Below are positions 22,001-29,047 of a DNA stretch of 44,130 bases, one piece after another (the stretch's first letter is position 1; each line of letters starts with the position of its first letter). The DNA lies in assembly GCA_016191875.1 (NCBI GenBank), contig JACPVG010000013.1:89715-133844 (forward strand), written 5' to 3'. The notes below the pieces were generated by a model. The model ran no database searches. It saw only the letters and a list, made by a program, of their open reading frames with translations, and was not told where the DNA came from. This stretch comes from Chloroflexota bacterium. Lineage in GTDB: Bacteria > Chloroflexota > Anaerolineae > Anaerolineales > UBA11579. A program made the translations under genes and the position numbers.

Positions 22001-22898
22001 TCGGCGTGGACGTGGACGTATTCGTTGGCGTCGAAGTCGAGGTATTGGTCGCTGTGGAGGTGGCCGTGTTGGTCGGCGTGGGGGTGGCAGTGGCCTGCTC
22101 GGTCCCGGTCGCCGTGGAGGTCTTGGTCGGGGTTGGCGTCGAGGTGCTTACATCCCGGCACGGTTCCACATCGGCGCGCGGGCTCTGCGGTTGGGGCGGG
22201 TGGCCGGGGCGCTGGTCGACGTACATCCAGAGTTTGGTCACGCCGGATGGGAAGTCGAAGCGGAAAGTCTGTGATTCGCCGCCGTTCAATTGCAGCGTGC
22301 CGCTATGGATGATGTTGCCATCCTGATCCTCGACACGCCAGGTGGTTGGGCCCTGCATATTTCCATCCGGGTTGTCGCCGGTGTTGGTCACTTCAAAGAC
22401 GGCCTGCCCCGTTGAGGGGCTGCAGGAACCGGTGACTTCAACGCTTGACTTGTCCCAGGTCGTGGATTGGCCCGAAGAGCCGTCATCTGCCCCTTTGGTT
22501 TCGGTGGCCGTCGGGGTGGCGGAGGGTGTGGCCGTGTCTTCTTCCACCACGGCCCCCGCCGACTCTTCCGTCTCAGTGGCCGTCGCCTCTTCTGTTTCGG
22601 TTGGCTCGGCCTCTTCTGTTGCCGTCGGTTCTTCTTCCTCCTCGGTGGCCGTCGGCTCTTCCTCTTCTTCTTCGGCGGCCTGTTCGGTCAGTTCAGCCGC
22701 GGCCTGTTCAGTCTGTTCGGCGGCAGCCTGTTCCGTTTCGGCGGCAGCGGTCTCGGTCTGTTTCTCCTCGCCCACGCCGCCGGCGCCAGCCAGGCCGCCG
22801 CCGTCCAATGGGCCGCAGGCGGCCAGAATCATGCTGATGATGACAAGAAAATTGAAAATGCGCAGGGATCGCTGACCAACCTCGCTTGACAAAACCAT
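19080..22898 (-). CDS. Large surface lipoprotein: Ser/Thr/Pro/Asn repeat linkers and C-terminal beta-propeller
   Basis: The protein is 1272 residues from the ATG at 22898, chosen for its GGAGGAGG ribosome site. A lipoprotein signal ends in ILAAC (Cys28). Then come a Glu/Thr/Ala-rich linker, two copies of a beta domain (starting KSSVEVTGSCSPSTGQAVFE and KTSVEVTGSCNRTTGQAEFT) and two ICHVT modules, all joined by long arrays of TSTPTN-type repeats. The last 320 residues hold about seven PD40/TolB-like propeller blades (FQSNRDGNLEIYLTD, FQSDRNGNWDIFSIN). The C-terminus KWSEWSPSKEHGSRGR is nearly identical in the paralogue at 23093-25249. It should be anchored outside the membrane, with the propeller held away from the cell. 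Ligand and role are unknown. Confidence 0.9.
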   Translation of the reverse strand: MVLSSEVGQRSLRIFNFLVIISMILAACGPLDGGGLAGAGGVGEEKQTETAAAETEQAAAEQTEQAAAELTEQAAEEEEEEPTATEEEEEPTATEEAEPTETEEATATETEESAGAVVEEDTATPSATPTATETKGADDGSSGQSTTWDKSSVEVTGSCSPSTGQAVFEVTNTGDNPDGNMQGPTTWRVEDQDGNIIHSGTLQLNGGESQTFRFDFPSGVTKLWMYVDQRPGHPPQPQSPRADVEPCRDVSTSTPTPTKTSTATGTEQATATPTPTNTATSTATNTSTSTPTNTSTSTPTNTSTSTPTNTSTATATNTSTSTPTNTSTSTPTNTSTSTVTATTTLTATATATDVWDKTSVEVTGSCNRTTGQAEFTVTNTGDTDMAGPTTWHLEDQDGNILDSGTLQLTAKGTAGDTWTRNFDFPPGVTKLWLYVDQRPGHPPQPQSPRADVESCLSNTSTPTSTNTATRTVTATSTPTNTSTSTSTSTATSTSTPTNTSTSTPTNTSTSTPTNTSTSTPTNTSTSTPTNTSTSTPTNTSTSTPTNTSTSTPTNTSTSTPTNTSTSTPTNTSTSTPTNTSTSTPTNTSTSTPTNTSTSTATNTSTSTPTNTSTSTPTNTSTSTPTNTSTSTPTNTSTNTSTSTSTPTNTSTATATATERTVTICHVTSSATNPYQIITISINAAFKDQGGHFFENGNPQVGHEQDFVIGSAPAGYPNVPTGTAEDCQRPTATPTSTATNTATNTATATNTSTNTPTNTSTSTATNTSTSTPTNTSTSTPTNTSTSTPTNTSTSTPTNTSTSTPTNTSTSTPTNTSTSTPTNTSTSTPTNTSTSTPTDTATATSTATETATATATPTESFTQICHVTLNNDGTRTRTLVTIPDSDILAGTNDHLDAQYNFKQGHTEDFFYAPEESPPCDSDPTRTPTSTPEDEEEEEEVPVLNVVPEPQVCIQYIIFHTFRDGNLEIYRLDGVEGSGNYRLYNLSQGPDSEDSRPSRAWNDSLVAFQSNRDGNLEIYLTDNVGSFQQRLTGTTSNNINPMFLPDNETIVFQSDRNGNWDIFSINIRTGEERQLTTNSADDVFPYASPDEEWITFQSNRNGNEDIFLLNLLTGDEFQLTRENSSQIFPAWSPNGDYLAYLSDNDGEWDLMIYNFETQETINITEGPGRNADNHSWSPQGFRIAYQSERDGNLDVYSYDLRTNTEYLVSDYVGPDSSPTWDCGGSQISFTSIRDGDPNIFSAPWNGGPNGNLTIHPATDKWSEWSPSKEHGSRGR
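20330..20710 (-). repeat. TSTPTN-coding tandem repeat array 1
   Basis: The DNA repeats a GTCGGCGT-GACGT type unit of 12-30 bases encoding Thr-Ser-Thr-Pro-Thr-Asn. Boundaries are approximate. It lies between the two ICHVT modules of the large lipoprotein. Confidence 0.85.
20930..21530 (-). repeat. TSTPTN-coding tandem repeat array 2
   Basis: This is the longest of the arrays, with about 20 six-residue units, joining the second beta domain to the first ICHVT module. Boundaries are approximate. Near-identical units make unequal crossing-over and assembly collapse likely. Confidence 0.85.
21845..22150 (-). repeat. TSTPTN-coding tandem repeat array 3
   Basis: About ten units separate the two copies of the beta domain. 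Alanine replaces proline in some units (TATNTS). Boundaries are approximate. Confidence 0.8.
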
Positions 22899-23041
22899 CC
22901 TCTTCCTCCTCCGGAAGACAGAAAACGCGCTGAGAGACGCTCGAGGTATACTGTCGCTATTGCATGCCAAAAAGTGTCGCGGAATTTTCCTCCGCTCCTC
23001 ACGCTTTCAGTATATCAAAAAGCAATGATTTTTAAGAGACC

Positions 23042-23079
23042 AAAAACGAGCGGGCGACTTGCGCCGCCCGCTCGTTTTT
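23042..23079. terminator. Terminator after the second lipoprotein gene
   Basis: Arms 23042-23056 and 23065-23079 form a perfect 15-bp stem with an 8-base loop; the arms begin with A5 and end with T5. It lies 13 bases beyond the stop of the minus-strand gene at 23093 and also isolates it from the larger lipoprotein gene. Confidence 0.92.
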
Positions 23080-23092
23080 CTGTGTGATGGGA

Positions 23093-25249
23093 CTAGCGTC
23101 CCCGGCTGCCGTGCTCTTTCGAGGGCGACCACTGCGACCACTTATCTGTGGCCGGGTTGTTGGTCAGGTAGCCGTTACCGCCGCCGGTCCAGGGCGCAGC
23201 GTAGATGTTCGGATCGCCGTCACGCAGTGAAGTGAAGGAGATCTGCGAACCGCCGCAATCCCAGGTGGGCGTGCTGTCGTTACCTTCGAAGTTGGACACC
23301 AGGTACTCGTTATAGGTGTTCAGGTCGAAGGTGTAGACATCCAGGTTGCCGTTGCGGGTGGACTGGTAGGCGATGCGGTTGCCTTCCGGCGACCAGGCCG
23401 GGTTCTCGGCATCGCGGTCCATGCCGGTGGTGATGTTGAGCGTCTCGCCAGTGCTCACGTTCATCACGATCAGGTCGGACAGGCCGGTCTCATCCGTAAG
23501 GAAGGCCAGGTACTTGCCGTTGGGCGACCAGGTCGGGTAGTACTCGTTCGAGTTCGCCCGGGTAACCTGGAACTCATCGCCGGTGAGCAGGTTCAACAGG
23601 TAGACATCGTCATTGCCGCTGCGATTGGATTGGAAGGTGATCCATTCCAGAGACGGAGAGGCGAACGGGAAGATGTCGTCGGCGCTGTTGGTGGTGAGCT
23701 GGCGCTCCTCGCCGGTGAGGATGTTGATGCTGAAGATGTCCCAGTTACCGTTGCGGTCGGACTGGAAGATGACGGTCTGGTTATCCGGCAGGAACATCGG
23801 GTTGATGTTGTTGCTGGTCGTGAAGGTCAACCGGTTCTGGTAGGAGCCGACCGTGTCGGTGAGGTACAGTTCCACGTTTCCGTCCCGGTTGGACTCGAAG
23901 ACGATGTACTGGTCGTTCCAGGAGCGCGACGGGCGCGAGTCCTCAGAGTTAGGACCTTTCGAGAGGTTGTAGAGCAGGTAGTCGCTGCTGCCCTCCACGC
24001 CGTCCAGGCGGTAGATCTCCAGGTTGCCATCCCGGAACGTGTGGAAGATGATGAACTGCACACACGGCTGGGGCTCGGATTCGATAAAGATATCCGGCGG
24101 CTCCGGCAGTGGGGTGGGCGTGTTGGTCGGCGTGGCCGTGGGCGTCCCGGGCGTGTTGGTCGGGGTGGCTGTGGGCGTCGGCGTCTCGGTGGGGCCGCCT
24201 GGCGTGTTGGTCGGGGTCAGGGTCGGCGTGTTGCTGGGCGTCGGGGTCGGCAGCGCGCAATCTTCGGCTGTGCCGGTGGGCACGTTCGGGTACTCAGCCG
24301 GAGCCGCGCCAATCACAAAGTCCTGTTCATGGCCGACCTGCGGATTGCCATTCTCAAAGAAGTGGCCGCCTTGGTCCTTGAAGGCCGCGTTGATGGACAC
24401 CGTGATGATGACATACGGGTTGGTGGCGCTTGACGTGGCGTGGCAGATGGTGACCTTCTTGTCAGATGGCGTTGAGGTCGGCGTTGCGGTCGGGCCGCCA
24501 GGCGTGTCCGTGGCGGTCGGAGTATTCTGCCGCGGGGTGGGCGTGGCCGTGCTGCTGCTGGCGTAGATAATCTCCACGTGAGAGATCTGCTTGCAGGACG
24601 AGCCGGACCCTACCCGATCCACAGTGACATGGCTGGTGCCGATGCCCTGGACGGAGTAGCAGCCGTCATTGGCATCTTGCGTATAGACATACCACGTGGT
24701 GCCGGCCTTAATCATCACCTGAGCAATGGGTTCGCCATTCTGCGAGTTGAGGTCATAATGCTCGGCAGAGTAGTCGAACTTCTCATCCGTGCCAGGGTAG
24801 TTGCCCTGGCCGCCGCTTTGCTGGGTATTCGTGGGCTGGGCACCTCCGCCGCCGCCGGAGTCAGGCGTATCGGTCGGCTGGCCGCCCCCACCTCCCCCGC
24901 CGCCGCCCCCTCCCCCGCCGCCCTGGGGTGTATTGGTCGGGCCGGAGTCAGGCGTATCGGTCGCTGAGCGGCCGCCTCCGCCCCCACCACCGCCTCCACC
25001 GCCCCCGGAGTCAGGCGTGTCGGTCGGGTCGCCGCCTCCGCCCCCACCACCGCCTCCGCCCCCGGCGGCTTCGGTCAGTTCGGCTTCAGCGGTCTGCGTC
25101 TGTTTCTCGTGCCCGGGCGAGACTCCGCCCGCGCCGGAGAGACCGTCGCCGGTGATCGCGCCGCAGGCGGACAGAATCAGCCCGGCCAGGGCGATCAACG
25201 CGACGACCATGAACAGGGCGCGCATCTTTGGGTGTTTGTATGTATCCAT
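23093..25249 (-). CDS. Surface lipoprotein with poly-Gly linkers and C-terminal beta-propeller
   Basis: This 718-residue paralogue of the preceding large lipoprotein starts at the ATG at 25249, which has an AAGGAAGGA site. The signal ends in LILSAC (Cys29). Residues about 60-150 are runs of 10-14 glycines interrupted by PTDTPDSG. They are followed by a unique domain (EKFDYSAEHYDLNSQNGEPI), one ICHAT module (starting TICHATSSATNPYVIITVSI), Thr/Pro linkers and a seven-blade PD40 propeller almost identical to that of the paralogue. The two genes are in tandem with terminators after each, so they arose by duplication and then exchanged linkers and modules. It is probably exported and anchored at the cell surface. 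Function is unknown. Confidence 0.92.
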   Translation of the reverse strand: MDTYKHPKMRALFMVVALIALAGLILSACGAITGDGLSGAGGVSPGHEKQTQTAEAELTEAAGGGGGGGGGGGDPTDTPDSGGGGGGGGGGGGRSATDTPDSGPTNTPQGGGGGGGGGGGGGGQPTDTPDSGGGGGAQPTNTQQSGGQGNYPGTDEKFDYSAEHYDLNSQNGEPIAQVMIKAGTTWYVYTQDANDGCYSVQGIGTSHVTVDRVGSGSSCKQISHVEIIYASSSTATPTPRQNTPTATDTPGGPTATPTSTPSDKKVTICHATSSATNPYVIITVSINAAFKDQGGHFFENGNPQVGHEQDFVIGAAPAEYPNVPTGTAEDCALPTPTPSNTPTLTPTNTPGGPTETPTPTATPTNTPGTPTATPTNTPTPLPEPPDIFIESEPQPCVQFIIFHTFRDGNLEIYRLDGVEGSSDYLLYNLSKGPNSEDSRPSRSWNDQYIVFESNRDGNVELYLTDTVGSYQNRLTFTTSNNINPMFLPDNQTVIFQSDRNGNWDIFSINILTGEERQLTTNSADDIFPFASPSLEWITFQSNRSGNDDVYLLNLLTGDEFQVTRANSNEYYPTWSPNGKYLAFLTDETGLSDLIVMNVSTGETLNITTGMDRDAENPAWSPEGNRIAYQSTRNGNLDVYTFDLNTYNEYLVSNFEGNDSTPTWDCGGSQISFTSLRDGDPNIYAAPWTGGGNGYLTNNPATDKWSQWSPSKEHGSRGR

Positions 25250-25330
25250 GCTCTTCCTTCCTTCTCTAAGTGTTCTTCGTATTCACGACGAAGACTTTCC
25301 CAGATTCCACTACAATCTAGTAGTCGGGCG

Positions 25331-25411
25331 GGCGCTGGAAAAGGGGTCGGGCTTTCAACCCGAAGGGCCAATTTTCGACGACGAAAGATTCAGTTGGAGA
25401 TGGCCAGCGCC
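25331..25411. ncRNA. Possible structured RNA element in a divergent intergenic region
   Basis: An 8-bp outer stem (GGCGCTGG 25331-25338 with CCAGCGCC 25404-25411) encloses two inner stems: TCGGG/CCCGA (25347-25351 with 25359-25363) and TTTCG/CGAAA (25373-25377 with 25382-25386), the latter nested in CCAA/TTGG. This gives a three-way-junction-like fold of 81 bases. It could act in the leader of either the lipoprotein (minus) or the solute-binding gene (plus). It matches no riboswitch that I recognise. Confidence 0.35.
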
Positions 25412-25503
25412 GTCTATGCACACCATTATAGATTATAGTATGATGGATTTGGAAATTCGTGGTGTTTCAAACAGCCCAAGATTCGGCTTGTGAGGAGGAT
25501 GTG

Positions 25504-26337
25504 ATGTATCGTAAGATCGCCCAAATAACCCTGTTGTCGCTTGTGTTGGCCCTGGTGGTGAGCGCCTGCGGCGGCGGAGGCGAGCCCTCTGCCCAGCCCC
25601 CGGCGGTGGATGCACCCACCAGCGAACCCGCCGCGCCGCCCGCGCCTCCCAGCGGGGGCGACACCCAGCCCGCGGTTGCAGAAATGACGACCGTTGTCCC
25701 GGCCGACGCCCGCCTGGACCCGGCCTTGGCCACGGAGGCCGATGCTGGTGTGTTGGAAGCCAGCCGCTACGTCTATGACCGCCTGGTGGAATCGCAGGGC
25801 GGCCAGATCGTCCCCGGCCTGGCGAGCGAGTGGCTGATCTCTGAAGATGGCCTGACTTATGAGATCACCCTGCGGGCCAACGCCTCATTCGCGGACGGCA
25901 CCCCGGTCAGCACTGATGTGGTGATGGCGAACTTCAACCGCTGGTATGACCCGACCCACCCGCTGCACGGCCCGGATAGCTCCATCTACCAGGCCTGGGT
26001 ACAGTATTTTGTCGGCTTCCGGAACGAATTCGACGAGAACGAGAAACCGATTTCGTTGTTCGACGGCATCGAAAAGGTGGACGATCTGCATTTCCTGCTG
26101 CATCTGAACGTGCCGATGCCCAACTTCCTGGAGATCCTGGCTCTGCCGCAGTTCAGCATCCTGAACCCGGCCGTGCTCGCCAGCGAAGGCGCGGCCTACG
26201 GCACACAGGGCGGCAGCGTGGATGGCAGCGGCGCCTACAGCGTGGAATCGTGGGGCGCGGATGGCCTGCTGCTTGCGCCCAACCCGCTGTATTGGGGGCC
26301 GGCCGCTGCACAGCAGGTTCATTTCCCGGGGCAATAA
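25504..26337 (+). CDS. Half-length family-5 solute-binding lipoprotein
   Basis: The product is 277 residues with a lipoprotein signal ending in VVSAC (Cys22) and a Pro/Ala-rich linker to about residue 65. The rest matches the N-terminal lobe of peptide/nickel-type (family 5) solute-binding proteins: LDPALATEADAGVLEASRYV, GLASEWLISEDGLTYEITLR and the VMANFNRWYD helix. Full family members have about 500-550 residues; this frame stops with PNPLYWGPAAAQQVHFPGQ, where the second lobe should begin. A strong terminator follows 20 bases later and no permease or ATPase gene is near. The ATG at 25504 has GAGGAGG upstream. It is either a truncated gene or a single-lobe protein adapted to another task. 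Confidence 0.85.
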   Translation: MYRKIAQITLLSLVLALVVSACGGGGEPSAQPPAVDAPTSEPAAPPAPPSGGDTQPAVAEMTTVVPADARLDPALATEADAGVLEASRYVYDRLVESQGGQIVPGLASEWLISEDGLTYEITLRANASFADGTPVSTDVVMANFNRWYDPTHPLHGPDSSIYQAWVQYFVGFRNEFDENEKPISLFDGIEKVDDLHFLLHLNVPMPNFLEILALPQFSILNPAVLASEGAAYGTQGGSVDGSGAYSVESWGADGLLLAPNPLYWGPAAAQQVHFPGQ

Positions 26338-26357
26338 TCCGGAGCCCTTCGGCTTAC

Positions 26358-26390
26358 AAGACCCGCTCAGGCTGAGCGGGTCTTTTCTTT
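26358..26390 (+). terminator. Terminator of the half solute-binding protein gene
   Basis: AAGACCCGCTCA (26358-26369) and TGAGCGGGTCTT (26373-26384) form a perfect 12-bp stem with a 3-base loop, followed by TTCTTT. Confidence 0.92.
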
Positions 26391-26392
26391 GG

Positions 26393-26398
26393 TATAAT
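26393..26398 (+). promoter_or_regulatory. -10 box of tRNA-Ser
   Basis: A perfect TATAAT lies 32 bases before the tRNA. It directly follows the terminator of the upstream gene, and the usual -35 position falls inside the terminator stem. Confidence 0.5.
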
Positions 26399-26430
26399 CT
26401 GGCGGCTGTGGGGCGGAGGGCGTCTTTCTC

Positions 26431-26520
26431 GGAGAGGTCGCATAGTCTGGCCTAGTGCGCACGCTTGGAAAGCGTGTATACCGAAAGGTATCGAGGGTTC
26501 GAATCCCTCCCTCTCCGCCA
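26431..26520 (+). tRNA. tRNA-Ser(GGA)
   Basis: The acceptor stem GGAGAGG/CCTCTCC pairs perfectly. The anticodon arm CACGC-TTGGAAA-GCGTG gives anticodon GGA. A long serine-type variable arm (TATACC/GGTAT) and a normal T arm (GAGGG-TTCGAAT-CCCTC) follow. The discriminator is G, and CCA is encoded (26518-26520). Confidence 0.97.
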
Positions 26521-26526
26521 GTATCT

Positions 26527-26552
26527 GAACCGGCCGTTGAGCCGGTTCTTTT
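26527..26552 (+). terminator. Terminator after tRNA-Ser
   Basis: GAACCGGC (26527-26534) and GCCGGTTC (26541-26548) form an 8-bp stem with loop CGTTGA, followed by TTTT. Confidence 0.88.
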
Positions 26553-26568
26553 GTCGGGGGTTGGGCTT

Positions 26569-26728
26569 AAGTAGTCCACCGAAAGTTTCTAGACAAGGGC
26601 ACCCTCAAGTTCTGGCCTGTTCGCTCTCGGAGAACCTCCAGGACTACTTTGAAGTAGCCAAATACGCTACTTTGAATAGTTGGCCGCTGTTCCTCTCCGA
26701 TGGAATTCTAAAGACTTTTGGCCAACTA
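26569..26728. repeat. Two inverted-repeat pairs in a gene-free stretch
   Basis: AAGTAGTCC (26569-26577) is inverted at 26641-26649, and TAGTTGGCC (26678-26686) is inverted at 26720-26728. Together they fill the space between tRNA-Ser and the PAP2 gene. This could be the remnant of a small mobile element at the tRNA. No gene is visible here. Confidence 0.4.
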
Positions 26729-26730
26729 CC

Positions 26731-27255
26731 TTACAGGAAGTTGGGCAGGAACGCCAGGAGCAACAGACCCATCCCCAGGCCGATAACCCAGCCGCCCAGG
26801 ATGTCTGAAACGTAGTGCAGGCCCATGGCGATGCGCGCCACCCCCACCAGCGGCCCCCAAACCAGCAGGGAAACCCCGAACCAGGCCGGGCCCAGACCCA
26901 GCGCGACCACGCCGATGAGCAGGCCGCGGGCGGCGTGGCCGGAGGGGAAGGAGTGCGGGTCGGTCTTGCGGTAGATCTGTCCCCATTCGCCTTCCGGGCG
27001 GCGGCGACGGATGCTGAACTTGAGCGCCATCACCACCAGGGCGGTGACGAGGATGGCAACGGCCAGCACGGCGGCGCGGAACTTCCAGAATGGGCCGCCC
27101 GCCGCCCCCAGGAGGAGCAGGCCGAGCAGCCAGAACCACGAATCGCCGGAATGGCCGAGGAAGGCAGCCAGCGTGCGCAGGGGGCCGGGTTTCTCGGCGA
27201 CGCGCAGGCGGTTGGAAAGGTCGGCGTCGAGCCGCAGCAGGTCTTCGAATTTCAT
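26731..27255 (-). CDS. PAP2-family membrane phosphatase
   Basis: The product is 174 residues from the ATG at 27255; the frame upstream of this overlaps the nucleotidyltransferase gene. All three phosphatidic-acid-phosphatase motifs are seen: KFSIRRRRP (Lys79, Arg86, Pro87), PSGH (104-107) and RIAMGLHYVSD (Arg141, His147, Asp151). Five or six membrane helices are predicted. The family removes phosphate from lipid phosphates such as undecaprenyl diphosphate or phosphatidic acid on the outer face of the membrane. It starts eight bases after the nucleotidyltransferase stop, so the genes form one operon, which suggests work on a nucleotide-activated or phosphorylated lipid. Confidence 0.93.
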   Translation of the reverse strand: MKFEDLLRLDADLSNRLRVAEKPGPLRTLAAFLGHSGDSWFWLLGLLLLGAAGGPFWKFRAAVLAVAILVTALVVMALKFSIRRRRPEGEWGQIYRKTDPHSFPSGHAARGLLIGVVALGLGPAWFGVSLLVWGPLVGVARIAMGLHYVSDILGGWVIGLGMGLLLLAFLPNFL

Positions 27256-27262
27256 GGAGCCG

Positions 27263-28027
27263 TCAGCGGGCCAGGTCGGCGCGCAGCAGTTCGAGCTGGT
27301 TGGGTTTGTCCACATCCATGCCGATCTCGGCGTAAGGGCATTCGACCACGCGCGCCTTGAGGCCGAGGCGTTTGCTGGCCTGCTTTTCCGCGCCCTTCAG
27401 GTCTACCAGACGGAACAGGATCAATAGCAGGGTATCGAAGCCGACCAGGCTGGCCTGTTTGAGAGCGTTCTTGCGCGAGGCTTCCAGCTTTTTCCACAGG
27501 CCGCGCTCAGAGAGCACCACCCAGGGCTTGATGACGTTCATGTCGCCGCCGCACACCTGGATGCCCTTGAGTTTGGTGTAGGTGCGGTTGGAACCCGGAA
27601 AGCGCTTCTCCATCACGCTGCGCTCAACGACGTTGTAGTACATGTCGTCGTCGGTCTCCAGGCAAGTGGTCACGGTCCAGTCCACCATTTCGGCGGTGAT
27701 AGTCGGGATATCCGACGAGACGATGAGCACGTGGCTGGCGGCCGGGTTCAGTTCCATCACCCTTTTCGTGCCGGCGCGGATATTGTCCACCATGCCGCCA
27801 TGGTTGGGGACATAGGCCAGCGGTTTGGCGCATTTCAGGCCGTGGCTTTCGTCCAGGCCGATGATGATGACGTTCTCGACTTTTTTCGCCCCGCTGAGCG
27901 CGTCCAGACTCCATTGAATCATGGGCCGGCCGGCCACATCCACCAGCGCCTTTGAAGCGCCTTGCGTATAGGGATAAAGGGGTTCATCGGGCATGGGGAT
28001 ACCGCCGGCGGTGACGATGGCGTCCAT
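27263..28027 (-). CDS. MobA-like nucleotidyltransferase
   Basis: This 254-residue protein has a GT-A-type nucleotidyltransferase fold. It opens MDAIVTAGGIPMPDE and continues with the substrate loop SKALVDVAGRPMIQWSLDAL and the metal-binding VSSDIPTITAEMVDW. This is the NTP_transf_3 (MobA-like) family, which attaches NMP to a phosphorylated sugar, polyol or cofactor. The first loop lacks the usual GxGTR and reads AGGIPMPDEPLYPY, so the substrate may be unusual. It lies four bases behind the quinate-dehydrogenase-like gene and eight bases before the PAP2 gene. An activated polyol head group for a lipid is one plausible product, as inference only. Confidence 0.85.
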   Translation of the reverse strand: MDAIVTAGGIPMPDEPLYPYTQGASKALVDVAGRPMIQWSLDALSGAKKVENVIIIGLDESHGLKCAKPLAYVPNHGGMVDNIRAGTKRVMELNPAASHVLIVSSDIPTITAEMVDWTVTTCLETDDDMYYNVVERSVMEKRFPGSNRTYTKLKGIQVCGGDMNVIKPWVVLSERGLWKKLEASRKNALKQASLVGFDTLLLILFRLVDLKGAEKQASKRLGLKARVVECPYAEIGMDVDKPNQLELLRADLAR

Positions 28028-28031
28028 ACGG

Positions 28032-28931
28032 TCAGCTCAACTCCTGAATCTGCGGCTCGAACTTCAGCAGGTCGATGAGTTCTTCCAGTTCCTGGTGGGT
28101 GAGTTTGCGGCCCTTGCCGGAGGCGGCGATGAGGGCGGCTTCCATCATGTTGGTGCCGAAGGAGCGGCCTTCCAGCACCGGCGTGGCGGTGACCAGGTAT
28201 TTGACCCCCGCGGCGCGGAACAGTTCCACATCTTCAGGGGTGGTGGTGTTGGTGACGATGATCTTGCCCTCGAGGCGCTCCGGCATGTGGCGCTTGATGT
28301 AGTGACAGTCGCCGACGATGCAGGTGGCCCAGTTGTAGTAGTCTGTGAATTTGGGGTCGCGCTTTTCCTGCTTTTCTCCGGTGGGGTAGATCCACTCGAA
28401 GGGCAGGCGCCCGGCAATGGGCATGAGCAGGGCGGCCATGCGCTTGACGGACCTGGTCGAATGCAGGGCGATGGGAATGCCCAGGCCGAACATCAAGTCG
28501 CCGAACACGCATTCCCAGCCTGCTTCCGAGAACGTGCGGGTGAAACCCCAGCGGTCTGCCCCCAATGTGATAAAGGCGCGCTTTTCCTTGATGTAACCGC
28601 CCAGTTCCTTTTCGATCTTCGGCAGAGCGCGGGCTTCGAGCGTGCTCTTGAGGCCGGTGCCGTCCACGATGGGAGTCTTCAGGACGTAGCGCACCATCGG
28701 CTTGACGGAGTGCAGGGGATACCATTTGTCATCCACCAGCAGGCCGAGGTCGGCCCCGCCCACGCCGAAGGCATCCACCTGGCCGTCGAGTTCCTTGTAT
28801 TTCAGGGCGGCGGCTTCCATGTCGCCGTCGGTGCCGATGCGCTCGATGCTGACGCGCTCGCCGAGCAGGTCGATCTCCACGGCCTTGTTTCGTTTTGAAG
28901 AACCCAGGCTGATGCTGACGGCTCGTTTCAT
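28032..28931 (-). CDS. Conserved protein, often labelled quinate 5-dehydrogenase
   Basis: The 299-residue protein starts MKRAVSISLGSSKRNKAVEI. Proteins of this type from Chloroflexota are commonly annotated as quinate 5-dehydrogenase, but I see no classical Rossmann GxGxxG for NAD binding; the glycine-rich stretch is VDAFGVGGADLGLLV. The centre has SVKRMAALLMPIAGRLPFEW and a Tyr/Trp/Cys-rich segment DYYNWATCIVGDCHYIKRHM, and the end has an alpha/beta repeat IIVTNTTTPEDVELFRAAGV. The gene heads a three-gene operon with a nucleotidyltransferase and a lipid phosphatase. I trust the gene and the family grouping; the enzymatic name should be treated as unproven. Confidence 0.8.
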   Translation of the reverse strand: MKRAVSISLGSSKRNKAVEIDLLGERVSIERIGTDGDMEAAALKYKELDGQVDAFGVGGADLGLLVDDKWYPLHSVKPMVRYVLKTPIVDGTGLKSTLEARALPKIEKELGGYIKEKRAFITLGADRWGFTRTFSEAGWECVFGDLMFGLGIPIALHSTRSVKRMAALLMPIAGRLPFEWIYPTGEKQEKRDPKFTDYYNWATCIVGDCHYIKRHMPERLEGKIIVTNTTTPEDVELFRAAGVKYLVTATPVLEGRSFGTNMMEAALIAASGKGRKLTHQELEELIDLLKFEPQIQELS

Positions 28932-29047
28932 TGGGGCCTTCCTCCTCGTCGCGGGATGCGATGCGCCGAGTATACTCCCAAAGTCCGGCGGAAATTGGCG
29001 TTGGATGAGCGTACACCGGGCGTTGTTTTCTCTCCGGCCAAAACGTG

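Noticed and set aside
20330..22150. Possible CRISPR or minisatellite non-coding array
   Set aside because: Repeats stay in frame with a lipoprotein and have no unique spacers of constant length, so they are protein-coding repeats.
26367..26579. Minus-strand 70-codon frame with GGIRTLDTFRYTRFP
   Set aside because: It is antisense to tRNA-Ser and its terminators, the usual spurious product of such loci.
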